From NCBI GenBank assembly GCA_003215175.1, contig QCKS01000008.1:1-48922 (forward strand): a stretch of DNA of 48,922 nt, read 5' to 3'. A program made the position numbers and the translations under genes. Numbering within the stretch: the first letter of the stretch is position 1; each line of letters begins with the position of its first letter. The DNA is from Acidimicrobiales bacterium AG-410-I20. Its GTDB lineage: Bacteria; Actinomycetota; Acidimicrobiia; Acidimicrobiales; MedAcidi-G1. Shown here in pieces: positions 1 through 8,802 of the stretch. The notes beneath the pieces were generated by a model. It was not told where the DNA came from. It worked only from the letters and a program-made list of their open reading frames with translations, and did no database searches.

Positions 1-111
1 GCTCTTTATTTCTCCCTTACCAGGCAAATCAGCACTCAAAATCCATTCCTGGAGCTCAGGCCAGCTCAGGAGGCCATTGCCGTCATTAAGATCAGAAGAG
101 AAAGAATTCAT
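1..111 (-). CDS. Partial N-terminus, probable aminoglycoside-phosphotransferase-like (APH family) protein
   Basis: A minus-strand reading frame starts at an ATG at 111 and runs open to the left edge, giving 37 residues. The order 'LLSWPELQEWIL...LPGKGEI' resembles the start of APH-family phosphotransferases, often found beside acyl-CoA dehydrogenases, where an N-terminal helix is followed by a Leu-Pro-Gly turn. The kinase core lies outside the window, so neither catalytic residues nor function can be judged. The gene is divergent from the beta-ureidopropionase gene, and the 177-bp space between them must hold both promoters. Confidence 0.45.
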   Translation of the reverse strand, partial: MNSFSSDLNDGNGLLSWPELQEWILSADLPGKGEIKS

Positions 112-288
112 AGTGCTTTCAATAGAGTAGACCGTCTTTCAAACTGAAATAAATTCAAGTTAAGAATCGCACAAACCGACAAATCCTTATTTAGGCGGTT
201 ATTCTCATTTATAAGGGGTTTTACTAGGCTTATATTAAGCAAAGTCTTACTAATCGTCCTTTAAAAAGAAAAGTTAAGGAGAAATTCA
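112..288. promoter_or_regulatory. Divergent intergenic region before the pyrimidine-catabolism operon
   Basis: This 177-bp AT-rich stretch lies between the divergent gene at the left edge and the beta-ureidopropionase gene. It ends in a strong ribosome binding site, AAGGAG at 276-281, eight bases before the ATG at 289. A weak -10-like TATATT lies at 231-236, but I found no convincing -35 partner. No palindrome of note is visible, and the AA-rich leader from 255 to 275 looks like an ordinary 5' untranslated region. Confidence 0.35.
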
Positions 289-1131
289 ATGGCTAACGAA
301 GTACGTGCTGCGATGGTTCAAACAGGATGGACTGGCGACAAAGAATCCATGATAGAACTTCACGAAAAGTACTTAGTAGAAGCTGCAGAAGCTGGCGCAA
401 AAGTAATGTGCTTCCAAGAACTTTTTTATGGACCATACTTCTGTCAAGTTCAAGACGCAGTTTTTTATGACTATGCCGAAGCAATACCTGACGGCCCAAC
501 AACAAAAAGGTTCCAAGAGTTAGCAGCCAAACATTCCATGGTTCTCGTGCTTCCAATGTATGAGAAAGAAAAAGAAGGCTTTCTCTATAACACGGCAGCA
601 GTAATCGATGCCGATGGAACCTATTTAGGTAAATACCGAAAAACCCACATACCGCAAGTAAATGGATTTTGGGAAAAGTTTTATTTCCGACCAGGCAACC
701 TTGGATACCCAGTTTTCGATACCGCTGTAGGCAAAGTTGGAGTTTACATTTGCTACGACAGGCACTTCCCCGAGGGCTGGAGAGCCCTTGGTTTGAACGG
801 TGCTCAAATGGTTTTCAACCCATCAGCCACCAGTCGAGGGCTTTCTCGGTACCTTTGGCAGATAGAACAACCAGCATCCGCAGTAGCGAATATGTATTTT
901 GTCGGAGCAATCAATCGAGTAGGAGTTGAAGACCTAGGAGAGAATGACTTCTATGGAAACACGTACTTTGTAGACCCAAGAGGTCAGTACGTAGGTGAAA
1001 TTTGTTCAGACACTGAAGAAGAACTCATTGTTAGAGATCTTGATCTTGACATGGTTGAAGAAGTTCGAAATCAATGGGCCTTTTACCGAGATCGTCGTCC
1101 AGATCAATATGACCCATTAGTGCAGCCGTAG
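289..1131 (+). CDS. Beta-ureidopropionase / N-carbamoyl amidohydrolase (nitrilase superfamily)
   Basis: This protein hydrolyses a carbon-nitrogen bond; by family and context the likely reaction is N-carbamoyl-beta-alanine (or beta-aminoisobutyrate) to the beta-amino acid, CO2 and ammonia in the cytoplasm. The nitrilase-superfamily triad is visible: Glu44 in FQELFYG, Lys118 in YRKTHIP and Cys155 in YICYDRHFPE. The length of 280 residues is normal for bacterial members of the single-domain family. It is the first gene of an operon that continues with an aminotransferase 23 bp downstream and then dihydropyrimidinase, the enzyme expected to supply its substrate. The start is fixed by AAGGAG just upstream. 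A different N-carbamoyl amino acid as substrate cannot be excluded. Confidence 0.88.
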   Translation: MANEVRAAMVQTGWTGDKESMIELHEKYLVEAAEAGAKVMCFQELFYGPYFCQVQDAVFYDYAEAIPDGPTTKRFQELAAKHSMVLVLPMYEKEKEGFLYNTAAVIDADGTYLGKYRKTHIPQVNGFWEKFYFRPGNLGYPVFDTAVGKVGVYICYDRHFPEGWRALGLNGAQMVFNPSATSRGLSRYLWQIEQPASAVANMYFVGAINRVGVEDLGENDFYGNTYFVDPRGQYVGEICSDTEEELIVRDLDLDMVEEVRNQWAFYRDRRPDQYDPLVQP

Positions 1132-1154
1132 TAAAGAATCATCGGAGAGTAAAG

Positions 1155-2444
1155 ATGACCACAAACGCTGAGTTACTTAAACGTCACCAAAAAGTGCTTC
1201 CTTCTTGGTTGGCTCAATACTATGACCCTCCTATCTCAATGGATCGAGGAGAAGGAAGACATATCTTCGACGTTGAAGGAAATAAATACCTAGATTTCTT
1301 TGGCGGGATACTTACAACAAGTTTGGGATACGACATTCCTGAGATTACCGAAGCGCTTAACAAGCAGGTACCTAAGACCCTTCATTCATCAACTCTGTAT
1401 CTTTCAGAGCCAATGATTGAATTAGCTGAATTAATAGCAGATCTTTCTGGAATCCCTGATGCAAAAGTATTCTTCACAACCTCAGGAACTGAAGCAAACG
1501 ATGCTGCTCTTCTTTTAGCAACAACCCATAGAAGATCAAATCAAGTCCTGGCACTTCGAAACAGTTATCACGGTCGTTCGTTTACCACCATTGCGATTAC
1601 TTCACATCGTTCCTGGTCACCTACGAGTGTCAGTGGATTATCCGTAAATTATGTACATGGCGGATATCGGCTCCGAAGCCCATTCCGTGAATTTGAAGAT
1701 GACGCATATACCGAAGCTTGCGTGGCAGATCTGCACCAAGTATTTGACATGATGACATCTGGAGATGTAGCAGCAATGATCGCAGAACCAATCCAAGGAG
1801 TAGGGGGTTTTGCGACACCTCCTGACGGATTTTTCGGTGCGATGAAAAAAGAACTAGATAATCGCGGCGTGCTCTTCATTTCAGACGAAGTTCAGACAGG
1901 GTGGGGTAGAACGGGTGAACATTTCTGGGGATATCAAGCCCATGGAATCACTCCAGACATTCTGACTTTTGCTAAGGGAGTAGGGAACGGTTTAGCTCTA
2001 GGTGGAGTAGTAGCGAGTGCTGAGTTGATGGACTCTCTACCGGGGAACTCAATTTCAACCTTCGGCGGTAACCCAATAAGCAGCGCCGGTGCGTTAGCAA
2101 CCATTCGATACATGCTCGACCATGACACCCAAGGAAATTCCAAACGTATGGGAGACAAATTGGTGTCTCAACTGCAACCTGCAGTTGACGCCTCAGCTAC
2201 TGTTGCAGAGTTACGAGGACGAGGATTGATGCAAGCACTCGAAACTGTGCAACCAGGAACATTGGAACCAAATGTTGAAGCAGCAGGTCAAATCATGGAA
2301 CAGGCACGAGCAGCAGGACTATTGATAGGTAAGGGCGGACTTTACGGAAATGTATTACGGATCGCACCACCGATGACAGTTACTGAAGAAGAAGTTGACG
2401 AAGCGGCAGAAATTCTGGTCGCATGTATTGAAGCATTGGATTAA
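1155..2444 (+). CDS. Class III PLP aminotransferase (AGXT2 / beta-alanine aminotransferase-like)
   Basis: A fold-type I, class III aminotransferase of 429 residues, the usual length. The phosphate-binding loop SGTEAN (110-115), the cofactor Asp244 in FISDEVQTGWGR and the Schiff-base Lys274 in TFAKGVGNG are all present. Overall similarity is to the AGXT2 group (alanine-glyoxylate and beta-aminoisobutyrate/beta-alanine-pyruvate aminotransferases). Between beta-ureidopropionase and dihydropyrimidinase, the natural role is to convert beta-alanine or beta-aminoisobutyrate to malonate semialdehyde or methylmalonate semialdehyde, which the fourth gene of the operon can oxidise. The amino acceptor, pyruvate or glyoxylate, cannot be read from sequence. 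The ribosome binding site is CGGAG at 1143-1147. Confidence 0.88.
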   Translation: MTTNAELLKRHQKVLPSWLAQYYDPPISMDRGEGRHIFDVEGNKYLDFFGGILTTSLGYDIPEITEALNKQVPKTLHSSTLYLSEPMIELAELIADLSGIPDAKVFFTTSGTEANDAALLLATTHRRSNQVLALRNSYHGRSFTTIAITSHRSWSPTSVSGLSVNYVHGGYRLRSPFREFEDDAYTEACVADLHQVFDMMTSGDVAAMIAEPIQGVGGFATPPDGFFGAMKKELDNRGVLFISDEVQTGWGRTGEHFWGYQAHGITPDILTFAKGVGNGLALGGVVASAELMDSLPGNSISTFGGNPISSAGALATIRYMLDHDTQGNSKRMGDKLVSQLQPAVDASATVAELRGRGLMQALETVQPGTLEPNVEAAGQIMEQARAAGLLIGKGGLYGNVLRIAPPMTVTEEEVDEAAEILVACIEALD

Positions 2445-2471
2445 TTATTTAAACCAAATAGGGGGGGACCT

Positions 2472-3884
2472 ATGACAAAGTTAATAAAGAACGGAACAGT
2501 AGTTAGTGCTACAGGGCAACATGCCGCTGATGTGCTAATAGATGGCGAAACTATTGCCGCAGTGTTATTACCTGGCACCGATGCAGCAATGGCTGCAGAA
2601 GCAGGAGCAGAACAAATAATTGATGCTAAAGGAAAATATGTAGTTCCCGGAGGTATCGATGCTCATACCCATATGGAACTTCCCTTTGGCGGAACTTACG
2701 CGTCAGACACCTTTGAAACCGGAAGTCGAGCAGCTGCTTGGGGCGGAACAACAACAATAATCGACTTTGCTGTCCAACGATATGGAGAAAATGTAAGAGA
2801 TTCTCTTGACGAATGGTTCGCAAAAGCAGAAGGCGAATGCGCCGTCGATTATGCCTTCCACATGATTTTAGGAGGAGTAGACGACGCCGCTCTAAAAGAA
2901 ATGGACACTTTAGTTTCAGAAGGAATAACAAGTTTCAAACTTTTCATGGCATATCCCGGTGTTTTCTATAGCGATGACGGTCAAATATTAAGAGCCATGC
3001 AAAAAGCATCAAATAATGGTGCCCTTATATCTATGCACGCAGAGAATGGGATAGCCATAGATGTGCTCGCTGAACAACACGCAGCACGTGGCGAAACAGA
3101 CCCCATTTATCATGGAATCAGTCGACCATCTTTATTAGAAGGGGAAGCAACTCATAGAGCTATTCAATTGGCATTGGTTGCGGGCGCTCCAGTTTATTTC
3201 GTACACCTCTCTGCTAGTGAAGCACTTGAAGCAGTAGCAGCGGCAAGGAACGACGGGCATAACGTCTTCGCTGAGACTTGCCCGCAATACCTTTACCTCA
3301 ACTTAGAAGACCATCTCGGAGCACCTGGATTTGAAGGCGCCAAATATGTGTGTTCTTCCCCCCTTCGTACAAAACATCACACACATCAAAAGGACCTTTG
3401 GCAAGGTCTTCGCACAAATGATTTATCGATTGTGGCCACTGATCATTGCCCCTTCTGTATGAAAGATCAGAAAGAGTTAGGTGTTGATGACTTCAGAGCA
3501 ATACCAAATGGAATTGGCGGAGTGGAACATCGCATGGACCTTATATATCAAGGTGTAGTCATGGGTGAATTGACCTTAGAACGTTGGGTAGAAACCTGTT
3601 CCACCACTCCAGCCCGTATGTTTGGGCTCTACCCACAAAAAGGTGTGATCGCTCCAGGTTCAGACGCTGACATCGTTCTTTATGACCCAAATGCAAAGAC
3701 CACTATTTCAGTTGACACACATCACATGAATATGGACTACTCGGCTTATGAGGGATTTGAAGTCGATGGCAAAGTTGACACAGTGATATCAAAAGGAAAA
3801 ATCATCATTTCCGATAATGGTTACCATGGCGCTAAAGGCGATGGAAATTATCTCAAGCGGGGCTTGTCCACTTACCTCCACTAA
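2472..3884 (+). CDS. hydA: Dihydropyrimidinase (D-hydantoinase family)
   Basis: A cyclic amidohydrolase of 470 residues that opens the ring of 5,6-dihydrouracil or dihydrothymine, or of hydantoins, to an N-carbamoyl amino acid. The binuclear metal site is complete: His65 and His67 in DAHTHMELP, the carboxylated Lys156 in TSFKLFMAYPG, His189 in ISMHAENG, His245 in FVHLSAS and Asp324 in VATDHCPF. The YPGVFYSDD segment and the CSSPLR motif are typical of dihydropyrimidinases rather than dihydroorotases or allantoinases. A purine-rich AGGGGGGGA ribosome binding site precedes the ATG. No dihydropyrimidine dehydrogenase gene is present nearby, so the physiological substrate could be imported dihydropyrimidine or hydantoin rather than uracil. 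Confidence 0.92.
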   Translation: MTKLIKNGTVVSATGQHAADVLIDGETIAAVLLPGTDAAMAAEAGAEQIIDAKGKYVVPGGIDAHTHMELPFGGTYASDTFETGSRAAAWGGTTTIIDFAVQRYGENVRDSLDEWFAKAEGECAVDYAFHMILGGVDDAALKEMDTLVSEGITSFKLFMAYPGVFYSDDGQILRAMQKASNNGALISMHAENGIAIDVLAEQHAARGETDPIYHGISRPSLLEGEATHRAIQLALVAGAPVYFVHLSASEALEAVAAARNDGHNVFAETCPQYLYLNLEDHLGAPGFEGAKYVCSSPLRTKHHTHQKDLWQGLRTNDLSIVATDHCPFCMKDQKELGVDDFRAIPNGIGGVEHRMDLIYQGVVMGELTLERWVETCSTTPARMFGLYPQKGVIAPGSDADIVLYDPNAKTTISVDTHHMNMDYSAYEGFEVDGKVDTVISKGKIIISDNGYHGAKGDGNYLKRGLSTYLH

Positions 3885-3902
3885 TCCTCATTAAGGAGTA
3901 TC

Positions 3903-5390
3903 ATGCAGCAAATTTCACATTTAATTGACGGTAAGACCGTTGCCGGTAAGTCTGGCAATAGTTCTGCGGTCTATAACCCAGCGACAGGTGAGCAAACCGG
4001 CACACTAGATCTTGCTTCCGTTGAAGAAGTTGATCAAGCTGTTGCATCATCTCAGAAAGCATTTGAAGATTGGCAAACCGTATCAGTAGCTCAACGAACA
4101 AAGCTCCTATACAACTTTCGAAATCTAGTTGAAGCTAACGCAGAGGAAATCGCTAGTCGCTTAACAGCAGAACACGGAAAAGTAAATAGCGATGCTCAAG
4201 GCGAAGTTGCTCGGGGTCTAGAGAACATCGAATTCGCTTGTGGAGTTGCTGATGCTTTAAAAGGCACGTACACAGAACATGCTTCCACCGGAGTAGATGT
4301 GTATTCGGTAAGACAACCACTCGGAGTCTGCGCAGGAATAACTCCCTTTAATTTTCCCGCAATGGTTCCACTCTGGATGTTTCCTAACGCTGTGGCCTGT
4401 GGAAACACTTTCGTGCTTAAGCCTTCAGAGCGTGACCCTTCTGCTCCGAGATTCATAGTTGAACTAGCCCAAGAAGCAGGATTTCCTCCAGGGGTTGTGA
4501 ACTTGATAAACGGAGACAAAGTCGCGGTAGATCGGCTTTTAGAACACTCTGATGTAAAAGCAATCAGTTTTGTAGGCTCAACTCCAATTGCTAAATACGT
4601 TTATGCCACTGGAGCAGCACACGGTAAACGGGTTCAAGCTCTAGGTGGAGCAAAAAATCATATGATCGTCCTTCCCGACGCAGACGTTGATTTAGCGGCA
4701 GATGCTGCGGTCTCTGCTGCTTATGGATCGGCAGGAGAGCGCTGTATGGCTATTTCAGTTGTGGTAGCTGTAGGCGATGTAGCAGACGATCTCGTTGCAG
4801 CAATTCAAAAACGTATACCAGATCTCAATATCGGCCCAGGAGATAACCCAGATTCTGAAATGGGCCCGCTTATTACTGAAGAACACCGAGATCGTGTTGC
4901 TGGATACATCGAAACAGGTTCTACCGAAGGCGCAACAGTAGTCGTAGATGGACGCGAACAAGAATTTACTGGAGAAGGGTTTTTCCTAGGAGCGTCCCTT
5001 ATTGACGGTGTCACTACAGATATGACTGTCTATCGAGATGAAATTTTCGGTCCAGTTCTCTCCGTAGTCCGAGTCGATACTTACGCTGAAGGCGTGAAGA
5101 TGATTTCAGATAATGGTTTCGGAAACGGAGCAGCTATCTTCACACGTGATGGAGGGGCAGCACGCCAGTTCCAACAAGATGCTGATGCAGGCATGGTTGG
5201 AATAAATGTTCCTATCCCTGTTCCAGTTGGTTACCACTCTTTTGGAGGATGGAAAGATTCATTATTTGGTGACACAACAATGTATGGGCCAGAAGGATTA
5301 CGTTTTTATACTCGCCCTAAAGTTGTGACGAGCCGCTGGCCCGACCCATCAACAAGCAGTGTTAATTTAGGTTTCCCACAAAACGACTGA
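3903..5390 (+). CDS. mmsA: CoA-acylating methylmalonate/malonate-semialdehyde dehydrogenase
   Basis: An aldehyde dehydrogenase of 495 residues. It converts malonate semialdehyde or methylmalonate semialdehyde to acetyl-CoA or propionyl-CoA using NAD and CoA. Catalytic Cys281 lies in GSAGERCMAIS, Asn150 in TPFNFP, and Lys173 is the cofactor-binding lysine in VLKPSERDP. The usual general-base Glu of aldehyde dehydrogenases is replaced: the motif reads LGGAKNH (248-254), with Asn252, as in the CoA-dependent MmsA/IolA subgroup. It follows dihydropyrimidinase by 18 bp and completes the route from a dihydropyrimidine to an acyl-CoA. Ribosome binding site: AAGGAG at 3893-3898. Confidence 0.92.
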   Translation: MQQISHLIDGKTVAGKSGNSSAVYNPATGEQTGTLDLASVEEVDQAVASSQKAFEDWQTVSVAQRTKLLYNFRNLVEANAEEIASRLTAEHGKVNSDAQGEVARGLENIEFACGVADALKGTYTEHASTGVDVYSVRQPLGVCAGITPFNFPAMVPLWMFPNAVACGNTFVLKPSERDPSAPRFIVELAQEAGFPPGVVNLINGDKVAVDRLLEHSDVKAISFVGSTPIAKYVYATGAAHGKRVQALGGAKNHMIVLPDADVDLAADAAVSAAYGSAGERCMAISVVVAVGDVADDLVAAIQKRIPDLNIGPGDNPDSEMGPLITEEHRDRVAGYIETGSTEGATVVVDGREQEFTGEGFFLGASLIDGVTTDMTVYRDEIFGPVLSVVRVDTYAEGVKMISDNGFGNGAAIFTRDGGAARQFQQDADAGMVGINVPIPVPVGYHSFGGWKDSLFGDTTMYGPEGLRFYTRPKVVTSRWPDPSTSSVNLGFPQND

Positions 5391-5407
5391 AAGTAAGGAA
5401 AAGTAAA

Positions 5408-6409
5408 ATGGATTTTGGCATTGTTCTTCAAACCGATCCACCTGCTCAAAGAGTTATTGACTTAACTCAGAGATCAGAAACCCTTGGGTTTACCTATGGT
5501 TACACTTTCGATAGTCATGTTCTTTGGCAAGAACCATTTGTGATCTATAGCGCAATGCTTGCTGCGACAGAAAAAATGATCGTCGGACCAATGGTCACTA
5601 ATCCCGGGACGAGAGATTGGACAGTAATAGCCTCGTTATTTGCCACCCTCAACGACATGTACGGTGAGCGAACGGTATGTGGAATCGGCCGCGGTGACTC
5701 GGCAATGCGAGTAATAGGACATAAACCCTGCACTCTTTCCACCCTTGAAGAATCAATGGAAGTTATAAAAGGTTTAGCAGAGGGTGAAACAGTTGAATAC
5801 AACAAAACAGTTCAAACCTTTCCATGGCGAAAAAGCGGATCTTTGCCCATGTGGATGGCTGCATATGGGCCTAAAGCCCTATCGCTTTGTGGACGCAAAG
5901 CAGATGGATACATTCTTCAATTAGCTGACCCTCAAATAGCAGAATGGACAATCAAAGCTGTTCGTGATGCTGCAGAACAAGCAGGTCGCGATCCTGAACA
6001 AATCACTATTTGCGTAGTCGCACCTGCTTATGTTGGAGACAACATAGAACATCAAAGAGACCAGTGCCGCTGGTTTGGAGGCATGGTCGGAAACCATGTT
6101 GCTGATTTAGTTGACCGATACGGCTCCGATAACGCTGCTGTACCAAAAGCACTAACTGATTACATTGAGGCCCGTAAAGGCTATGACTATTCAGAACACG
6201 GTCGGGCTGGTAACACACATACAGATTTTGTACCCGATGAAGTTATTGACCGATTCTGCATTCTTGGCGATAAACAAGCACATATAGAGAAACTGCAAGA
6301 ACTTGAAGCCCTAGGGGTAGATCAGTTTGCTATATATCTGATGCACGATCAGCAAGAAGAGACGTTAGAAGCCTATGGTCAAGACATCATTCCGTTTTTT
6401 TCAAAATAA
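5408..6409 (+). CDS. Luciferase-like (LLM) F420/FMN-dependent oxidoreductase
   Basis: A TIM-barrel flavin or F420 oxidoreductase of 333 residues from the bacterial-luciferase superfamily, related to F420-dependent methylene-tetrahydromethanopterin reductases. Family hallmarks are the N-terminal DFGIVLQTDPP strand, the GPMVTNPGTRDW and TVCGIGRGDSAMRVIG segments of the cofactor site, and PMWMAAYGPKALSLCGRKADGYI in the C-terminal half. It starts 17 bp after mmsA and clearly belongs to the same operon. Its reaction is unknown; a role in reducing or oxidising a pyrimidine-related ring is an inference. Whether it uses F420 or FMN cannot be decided by eye. Confidence 0.78.
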   Translation: MDFGIVLQTDPPAQRVIDLTQRSETLGFTYGYTFDSHVLWQEPFVIYSAMLAATEKMIVGPMVTNPGTRDWTVIASLFATLNDMYGERTVCGIGRGDSAMRVIGHKPCTLSTLEESMEVIKGLAEGETVEYNKTVQTFPWRKSGSLPMWMAAYGPKALSLCGRKADGYILQLADPQIAEWTIKAVRDAAEQAGRDPEQITICVVAPAYVGDNIEHQRDQCRWFGGMVGNHVADLVDRYGSDNAAVPKALTDYIEARKGYDYSEHGRAGNTHTDFVPDEVIDRFCILGDKQAHIEKLQELEALGVDQFAIYLMHDQQEETLEAYGQDIIPFFSK

Positions 6410-6452
6410 AACAGATCGTCGCTGATCTCAAAATAGAAAGAGCAGGCAAGCC

Positions 6453-7037
6453 TTGTTGTTTAGACAAAGAAAAATTTGTGTTTCTATTGAAGACACCCTT
6501 CATGACTTTGGACCAGAGCCAGGACGAACAGTCAGAAAAGGCGCAATTGCTGTAGTCGTGAATAACCCATTTGTGGGTGAATACGTCGAGGACTTAAGTT
6601 CAGCTAGCGACGAACTAAAAAAATTAGGTGAAAAACTTGGACAGCAACTTATTGACCACCTTGGCGGGGATACCAGCATTATCGACAGTTATGGAAAAGG
6701 AGCCATTGTTGGATCAGCAGGTGAGATAGAACATGGCGCTATGTGGCACATACCTGGTGGTGGCGGTATGAGAATTGCTTTAGGAAAAGGTGAAGCCATC
6801 GTTCCTTCAACAAAAAAAATAGGTTCCCTCGGAACTCGACTTGATGTTCCATTAACGCATCTTGAGTGGTCTTATGTTGGAAGCCATTACGACGCAATAG
6901 AAGTCGGAATTTCTGACGCCCCTCATCCAGATGAAATGGTTCTTATACTCGCTATGGCAATAGGTGGACGCACCAACGCTCGTTTAGCTGGCGGATTTAC
7001 TCTTGAAGATCGAGGAAAGCCAGGTGTTCCCGCATGA
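6453..7037 (+). CDS. AA_synth-family protein (PF06684-like), function unknown
   Basis: A protein of 194 residues resembling the family named 'amino acid synthesis' in databases, whose enzymatic role is not established. Visible family features are the early IEDTLHDFGPEPGR segment, VVVNNPFVGEYVEDL at 34-48, and the glycine-rich GAMWHIPGGGGMRIALGKG. The start is uncertain: I use TTG at 6453, which follows an AGCAGG-like ribosome binding site, because no upstream ATG in frame was found and the family begins close to this point. Its stop overlaps the next ATG as ATGA, indicating translational coupling to the dehydrogenase that follows. Confidence 0.65.
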   Translation: MLFRQRKICVSIEDTLHDFGPEPGRTVRKGAIAVVVNNPFVGEYVEDLSSASDELKKLGEKLGQQLIDHLGGDTSIIDSYGKGAIVGSAGEIEHGAMWHIPGGGGMRIALGKGEAIVPSTKKIGSLGTRLDVPLTHLEWSYVGSHYDAIEVGISDAPHPDEMVLILAMAIGGRTNARLAGGFTLEDRGKPGVPA

Positions 7038-7933
7038 AGATAGCTTGTATTGGCTTAGGGCGTATGGGCTGGCACATGGCTGCTCATCTCGCTCGACACA
7101 GCGATAAGCATGAAGTCGTTGTCTATGACGTAAATTCGGAAAGCGGTCAACAATGGGCAGCAGAACACAACGGCATATTTGTGGGATCAGTTACCGAAGC
7201 AACAAGTGAATCTGATTTCATTGTGACTTCTCTTCCAGCGGATCGTGAACTACTGATGGTGGCTGATGAAGTAATCCCTGCGATTTCAGAAAATGCAATT
7301 TGGATCGACCACTCAACGACCTCAGCGCAAGCGGCAAGAGAAGTAGGAGCCAAAGTGCAAGCAGCTGGAGCATATTTTTTAGATGCCCCAGTTTCCGGAG
7401 GAGTAGTAGGCGCAGAGAATGGAACAATTTCTGTAATGACAGGCGGTGATAGTGAAGCATTCTCACGTGCCGAACCAATCATTGACCTTTATTCCGGGCA
7501 AGTAAGACTTATGGGTGAGCTCGGAGCAGGTCAGTTAACAAAAATGACGAATCAAATTTGCGTCGTGGGTTTATGTCAAGCCCTCGCAGAAGGTTTAGAT
7601 TTTGCCACCAGAGCAGGATTAGACGTAGACAATGTTATCCAAGCAATGCTTCAAGGATCCTCAACGTCATGGCAGATGGAAAATCGCGCTGAAAAAATGT
7701 TTGCCGGAGAATATGATTACGGATTTTCAACAGTGCTAATGCGAAAAGATGTAGGTCTAGTCCTAGAGGAAGCAGCAGCGATGAACATCTCTCTTCCGGT
7801 AACAGCACTTGTTAGCCAGTTCCTCGCTGATGTGGAGTCAATGGGAGGCGCAAATTGGGATTGGTGTAGCTTGATGGAAAGACAACGCGGATTTTCGCCC
7901 TCCAACAATCAAGATAGCGAAGACAAAAACTAG
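7034..7933 (+). CDS. Beta-hydroxyacid dehydrogenase (3-hydroxyisobutyrate / tartronate-semialdehyde reductase family)
   Basis: An NAD(P)-dependent dehydrogenase of 299 residues in the 3-hydroxyisobutyrate dehydrogenase superfamily. The Rossmann motif GLGRMGWHMA is at 7-16, the substrate-binding signature DAPVSGGVVGAENG at 117-130, and catalytic Lys170 in GAGQLTKMTNQ with Asn173 nearby. In this operon it could interconvert 3-hydroxyisobutyrate or 3-hydroxypropionate with the corresponding semialdehyde made by the aminotransferase, either as an overflow valve or as an entry point. It overlaps the upstream gene by 4 nt and lies 2 nt before the first transporter gene. Exact substrate not determined. 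Confidence 0.82.
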   Translation: MKIACIGLGRMGWHMAAHLARHSDKHEVVVYDVNSESGQQWAAEHNGIFVGSVTEATSESDFIVTSLPADRELLMVADEVIPAISENAIWIDHSTTSAQAAREVGAKVQAAGAYFLDAPVSGGVVGAENGTISVMTGGDSEAFSRAEPIIDLYSGQVRLMGELGAGQLTKMTNQICVVGLCQALAEGLDFATRAGLDVDNVIQAMLQGSSTSWQMENRAEKMFAGEYDYGFSTVLMRKDVGLVLEEAAAMNISLPVTALVSQFLADVESMGGANWDWCSLMERQRGFSPSNNQDSEDKN

Positions 7934-7935
7934 CA

Positions 7936-8802
7936 ATGAAAACGGCAAAGGCAATTCGGGTAATCCTTACTGTCGCAGTCGTAATTGTTTTCCTTGTCCT
8001 TCTTTGGGAGGGATACAAATGGATGGGTCAAAAAACTGATGACCATTGGCCAGGAACAAACTTTGGTCTACCAATAGCAACAAACGACACAATCATGCCT
8101 CACTTTGTGGATGTTATTACCGAACTCAATGCAGATATTCGTGATGGACGAAGCACGATGCCCATGTATGCATTTCTACTTAAAAAGGCATGGTTTACTT
8201 TCCAAGAGGCAGCAATTGGCTTCATTCTTGGCTTAACAATAGGCATGAGCCTCGCCATACTTATGTCCCGCTGGAAAGTATCTGAACGTGGCCTACTTCC
8301 ATGGATAAATGTTTCTCAAACCATTCCCTTAATAGCACTTGCCCCCGTAGTGGTAACTTGGGGACGAAATCAAGGCTTGTCTGACCTCATAAGCATTTCA
8401 CTGATATCCACTTATTTGACTTTCTTTCCTGTGGCAGTAAGTGGCTTACGTGGACTACAGTCTCCGGACTCAGCGCATGTTGAGTTGATGCATTCGTACG
8501 CTGCGTCGTGGAGGACAACTTTGTTTAAACTTCGACTTCCTGCCGCTCGTCCTTTCTTATTTCCAGCGCTAAAACTTGCTGGTTCTCTCAGCATTGTTGG
8601 AGCAATTGTTGGGGAGATATCAATAGGGCGAAAGACTGGATTGGGGCGAGCGATCCTCGAATATGCACTTCGATATGCGATTTTCCCCGAGAGGCTGTAT
8701 GCCTCGGTTATTGGGGCAGCATTTCTAGGTCTTTTGGTGTTCGGAATGATTAATTTAGCGGAACGATACTTTATGCGACGTACAAGAGAGGTTGCTTCAT
8801 GA
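7936..8802 (+). CDS. ABC importer permease (SsuC/TauC/ThiX-like)
   Basis: An inner-membrane permease of 288 residues with about six hydrophobic segments: one near residues 8-24, then a cluster from about 80 onward. The coupling-loop region (LMHSYAASWRTTLFKLRLPAARPF) carries the EAA-like pattern typical of the BPD_transp_1 family, and SLSIVGAIVGEISIGRKTGLG is characteristic of the nitrate/sulfonate/taurine branch. It precedes the ATPase (4-nt ATGA overlap at 8799), a second permease and a Thi5-like binding protein, so the transporter is complete. Compared with classical SsuC it has an extended periplasmic region after the first helix. Confidence 0.87.
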   Translation: MKTAKAIRVILTVAVVIVFLVLLWEGYKWMGQKTDDHWPGTNFGLPIATNDTIMPHFVDVITELNADIRDGRSTMPMYAFLLKKAWFTFQEAAIGFILGLTIGMSLAILMSRWKVSERGLLPWINVSQTIPLIALAPVVVTWGRNQGLSDLISISLISTYLTFFPVAVSGLRGLQSPDSAHVELMHSYAASWRTTLFKLRLPAARPFLFPALKLAGSLSIVGAIVGEISIGRKTGLGRAILEYALRYAIFPERLYASVIGAAFLGLLVFGMINLAERYFMRRTREVAS

